Source of the DNA: Corella eumyota
Lineage: Eukaryota > Chordata > Ascidiacea > Phlebobranchia > Corellidae
Assembly: GCA_963082875.1 (NCBI GenBank)
Contig: OY720100.1
Location: 12,672,591-12,736,590 of the forward strand
Direction: 5' to 3'
Length of the DNA: 64,000 bases
Shown piece after piece: positions 60,376-64,000 of this stretch. How positions within the stretch are numbered: position 1 is the first letter of the stretch; each line of letters starts with the position of its first letter. Both the position numbers and the translations under genes were made by a program. The notes under the pieces are model-generated. The model did no database searches, had not been told where the DNA came from, and worked only from the letters and a program-made list of their open reading frames with translations.

Positions 60376-62907
60376 TTACGTTAAATGGGTAAACCGTTGT
60401 GGTGGTTTAATTTGACGCTTGTTACCATCTCTTCGACAGTTTGTTTTCGTCTCTATATGGGTTTTTACGTTCGTTTCTTCTAGAATTACTTGCTTACGAG
60501 GTCTGCCTCGTAACTTTGGTTGGGCTAGTTGTACAGGCATATTGCGATCCAGATACGCAGGTTTTATGCGGTCAATCGAAATGATTTCTGTACGTCCGCC
60601 GATATCAATCTTAAAAGTTTTTAATCCGTGCTTAATAACTTTATATGGACCTTCATATGGGGTGCAAAGTGGCGCCTTGTATCCCACTTTCTTAATAAAA
60701 ACAAAGCTGCTGTTCTTTAAATCAGAAGGTATGTAGCTATTTGGTTTACAATGCCACGAGGTTTGAGGCGCTTCTTGTTTTATAACGTGGCGGAGCTTTT
60801 GTAAAAAATCTCCAGGTGCGTTGTTGTGGTCGGTAGCCTCCACAAAAGGGCCTGGAATGGTGAGTGGTGCTCCATACACCATTTCTGCTGAGGAACATCC
60901 TAAATCTTCTTTGGGTGTGGTTCTAATTCCGAGTAGAACCCAAGGCAGTTCGTCAACCCAATTGTTGTCTTTAAGTCGCGACATCAACGATGCCTTAAGT
61001 TGTCTATGGAATCGCTCCACCAGGCCGTTGGCCTGTGGGTGAAATGCTGTGGTAAATTGCAAAGAAGTGCCCATAAACTTAGCAATATCTGACCATAGTT
61101 TTGATGTAAACTGTGCTCCTCAGTCTGACGACAATGTTGACGGTATTCCAAAACGAGATATCCATTGTTGAATAAAAACTTTTGCACATGATGTCGTCGA
61201 TGTTTCTTGCAGTGGGTACGCCTCTGGCCACCTTGTGAACCGGTCAACTACAGTAAGCAAATATCTAAAACCTTGAGATGGCGGCAAAGGTCCCACAAGG
61301 TCAATATTTAAATGATCAAATCGTTTTACAGGCAATGAATAGTGGTGCAGTGGGGCTCTTGTGCATTTGTGGACCTTAGCTTTTTGGCAATAAACACATT
61401 GTTTTGCCCATTCGCCAATTTGTTTTTTAAGTCCTTTCCAAACAAATTTTTCAGCAATTAGTTTCTTTGTGCTTCGTATCGATGGATGCGATAAACCATG
61501 AACTAAATCAAATATTTTTCGACGCCAAGATTCCGGAACAAGCGGTCGCGGTGATCCAGTTGTTGTGTCACATAAAAGCGAAGTCTGGTTTTTGTCGCAA
61601 GAAAATTTTTCAATTTTTAAACTAGAGTTGGCTTTCAATTCATTTATAATTTCTTTATCTCTTTCTTGATCTAAGGCCATATCTGAAAAATTGATTCCTA
61701 AAGATGCCTGTATGACATTTATTCCAGGTCTTGATAATGCGTCAGCAACAAAATTCTTTTTTCCTTCTATATGGCGGATATCCGTAGTGTATTCCGAAAT
61801 AGCGCTAAGTTGTCGTTGTTGGCGAGCTGACCATGGTGAAGTAGTTTTAGTTAATGCATAAGTAAGTGGTTTGTGATCGGTAAAAGCTACAAAGTGCCGT
61901 CCTTCCAAGAAGTACCTAAAATGACGAATAGCAAGATGTAATGCTAGAAGTTCACGGTCGAACGCACTGTATTTTATTTCAGGTGGCCGTAGATGTTTGC
62001 TAAAGAAGGCCAATGGTTTCCACAAACCATATATATTTTGCTGTAGTACTCCCCCAACAGCTATATCGGAAGCATCCACAGTTAACGCAGTTGGCGCTCC
62101 TACTTGTGGATGGGAAAGCATAGTGGCATTAACTAAAATGTTTTTAGCTTTAACAAATGCGTTATTTAGTTGATCACTCCACAGTAGAGGTTTAGATTTT
62201 TTTTTAATTTCTTCGTAAATCGGTCGCATGATGTTAGCCACTCTTGGTAGAAAACGATGATAAAAATTGATCATGCCAGCAAACCGTTGCAGTTCTTGAA
62301 ATGAGGTTGGTCGTGGAAAATTGTTTATTACCTCCACTTTATTTGGTAAAGGCTTGGCTCCTTCGTGGTCAATGCGGTGGCCTAAAAATTCAATACTTGT
62401 TTGTCCGAATTGACATTTAGTCGCGTTTATTATTAGACCGTTTTCGTTCAGACGCGTAAACAATTCTTTGAGATGCTGGTAATGTTCGCTTTTTGACTTG
62501 CTTGCTACCAAAATATCATCTAAGTACACGAAAACAAAATTAAGATTCCGGCACACACAATCCATCAGTCTTTGAAAAGTTTGTGCTGCATTTTTTAATC
62601 CAAAGGGCATTCTTATGTACTCAAATAAGCCAAAAGGAGTAATGACTGCAGTTTTTGGAATATCTTCTGTTGCTACAGATACTTGGTGGTAGCCTCTAAC
62701 AAGGTCTATTTTTGAAAATATGTTTGCGTTTTCTAAATTCGCAGAAAAATCTTGAATATGTGGTATGGGGTATCTATCGGGCGTGGTAACAGCATTTAGT
62801 CGTCTGTAATCTCCACATGGTCTCCAATCACCGTTGGATTTCTTAACCATGTGCAATGGAGATGCCCACGGGCTGGCTGATCTTCTGACAATACCCATGC
62901 TTTCCAT
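60376..62907 (-). mobile_element. Gypsy pol region: reverse transcriptase, RNase H, integrase
   Basis: Motifs in order: RT polymerase core [11 protein letters not shown]; RNase H start [12 protein letters not shown]; the integrase HHCC zinc region ending CVYCQKAK; integrase core start [12 protein letters not shown]; and a GPY/F-like module (YEGPYKVIKHG). About one break is seen. Its upstream end runs into the N gap. Confidence 0.85.
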
Positions 62908-63107
62908 NNNNNNNNNNNNNNNNNNNNNNNNNNNNNNNNNNNNNNNNNNNNNNNNNNNNNNNNNNNNNNNNNNNNNNNNNNNNNNNNNNNNNNNNNNNNN
63001 NNNNNNNNNNNNNNNNNNNNNNNNNNNNNNNNNNNNNNNNNNNNNNNNNNNNNNNNNNNNNNNNNNNNNNNNNNNNNNNNNNNNNNNNNNNNNNNNNNNN
63101 NNNNNNN
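62908..63107. other. Assembly gap of 200 N
   Basis: A run of exactly 200 N between the two inverted pol arms. The round number suggests a placeholder, so the true distance is unknown. Confidence 0.98.
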
Positions 63108-64000
63108 CGCAAACATATTTTCAAAAATAGACCTTGTTAGAGGCTACCACCAAGTATCTGTAGCAACAGAAGATATTCCAAAAACTGCAGTCATTACTCC
63201 TTTTGGCTTATTTGAGTACATAAGAATGCCCTTTGGATTAAAAAATGCAGCACAAACTTTTCAAAGACTGATGGATTGTGTGTGCCGGAATCTTAATTTT
63301 GTTTTCGTGTACTTAGATGATATTTTGGTAGCAAGCAAGTCAAAAAGCGAACATTACCAGCATCTCAAAGAATTGTTTACGCGTCTGAACGAAAACGGTC
63401 TAATAATAAACGCGACTAAATGTCAATTCGGACAAACAAGTATTGAATTTTTAGGCCACCGCATTGACCACGAAGGAGCCAAGCCTTTACCAAATAAAGT
63501 GGAGGTAATAAACAATTTTCCACGACCAACCTCATTTCAAGAACTGCAACGGTTTGCTGGCATGATCAATTTTTATCATCGTTTTCTACCAAGAGTGGCT
63601 AACATCATGCGACCGATTTACGAAGAAATTAAAAAAAAATCTAAACCTCTACTGTGGAGTGATCAACTAAATAACGCATTTGTTAAAGCTAAAAACATTT
63701 TAGTTAATGCCACTATGCTTTCCCATCCACAAGTAGGAGCGCCAACTGCGTTAACTGTGGATGCTTCCGATATAGCTGTTGGGGGAGTACTACAGCAAAA
63801 TATATATGGTTTGTGGAAACCATTGGCCTTCTTTAGCAAACATCTACGGCCACCTGAAATAAAATACAGTGCGTTCGACCGTGAACTTCTAGCATTACAT
63901 CTTGCTATTCGTCATTTTAGGTACTTCTTGGAAGGACGGCACTTTGTAGCTTTTACCGATCACAAACCACTTACTTATGCATTAACTAAAACTACTTCAC
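63108..64000 (+). mobile_element. Gypsy pol region, plus orientation, cut by the window end
   Basis: Reverse transcriptase and start of RNase H, the same as the minus-strand pol before the gap by eye. It makes the gap the centre of an inverted repeat. Confidence 0.85.

Larger units (their letters stand above)
58673..64000. mobile_element. Ty3/Gypsy LTR retrotransposon fossil, rearranged, running off the window
   Basis: Lies in the intron after R6 exon 8. The visible parts are an LTR and gag region on the plus strand, a protease/gag-end region, an LTR and a pol region on the minus strand, then an N gap and the pol region again on the plus strand. The pol order reverse transcriptase, RNase H, integrase is that of Ty3/Gypsy. 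The parts are in mixed orientation with at least three structural joins, so it is broken as assembled. The two pol copies look the same where they overlap, which suggests youth or an assembly duplicate. Confidence 0.85.

Overview
The window is AT-rich, intron-rich animal DNA. Small exons with GT-AG introns, dense tRNA-derived SINEs, hAT-, Mutator- and MITE-like DNA transposons and a Ty3/Gypsy element suggest an invertebrate chordate. The SINE type and gene style look tunicate and Ciona-like to me, but this is recognition from memory, not a database match.

The window is dominated by a plus-strand tandem cluster of six related receptor genes or gene pieces, called R1 to R6 here. The full ancestral layout is seen in R5 (37299-54431, 30 exons, about 1193 aa, in frame by hand splicing). 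It has a signal peptide, two C-type-lectin-like domains, two fibronectin III domains, one membrane segment, a tyrosine-bearing juxtamembrane stretch, a catalytic-looking tyrosine phosphatase domain (D1) and a degenerate second phosphatase domain (D2). R1 (118-2843) is the 3' end of such a gene. R6 (from 55918) is the 5' end of another; its first eight exons are seen and a Gypsy element then fills the rest of the window.

R2 (6326-15378, about 588 aa) and R3 (18012-25823, about 590 aa) are intact by hand splicing but have no phosphatase exons. After the membrane segment they end in a short tail with SPYANV (ITIM-like) and SVYENYR-stop. R4 (30514-34806) has the same body and tail but lacks the first two exons. 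Decayed D2 exons still lie downstream of R2, R3 and R4, so these are RPTP genes that lost their catalytic half and became short-tailed receptors. A hAT-like element at the same intron-2 site, with the same 8-bp target duplication, in R2 and R3 (right end only in R4) ties the three to one progenitor. A SINE shared only by R3 and R5 contradicts a simple duplication tree and points to gene conversion or recombination.

Mobile elements fill the introns and spacers. They are: hAT-like elements at 3344-5853, 7311-11629, 19006-21865 and a remnant at 27411-30422; a Mutator-like fold-back element nested at 9042-10417, with a second copy at 52062-53254; an unclassified TIR element at 27902-30231; a hAT-like element at 38112-42496 carrying two opposed arrays of a 168-bp repeat; a TIR element at 42986-44600 with a repeated internal motif; five SINEs; and a rearranged Ty3/Gypsy fossil at 58673-64000 with a 200-N gap inside an inverted arrangement. 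No tRNA, rRNA, CRISPR or bacterial-type features were seen.
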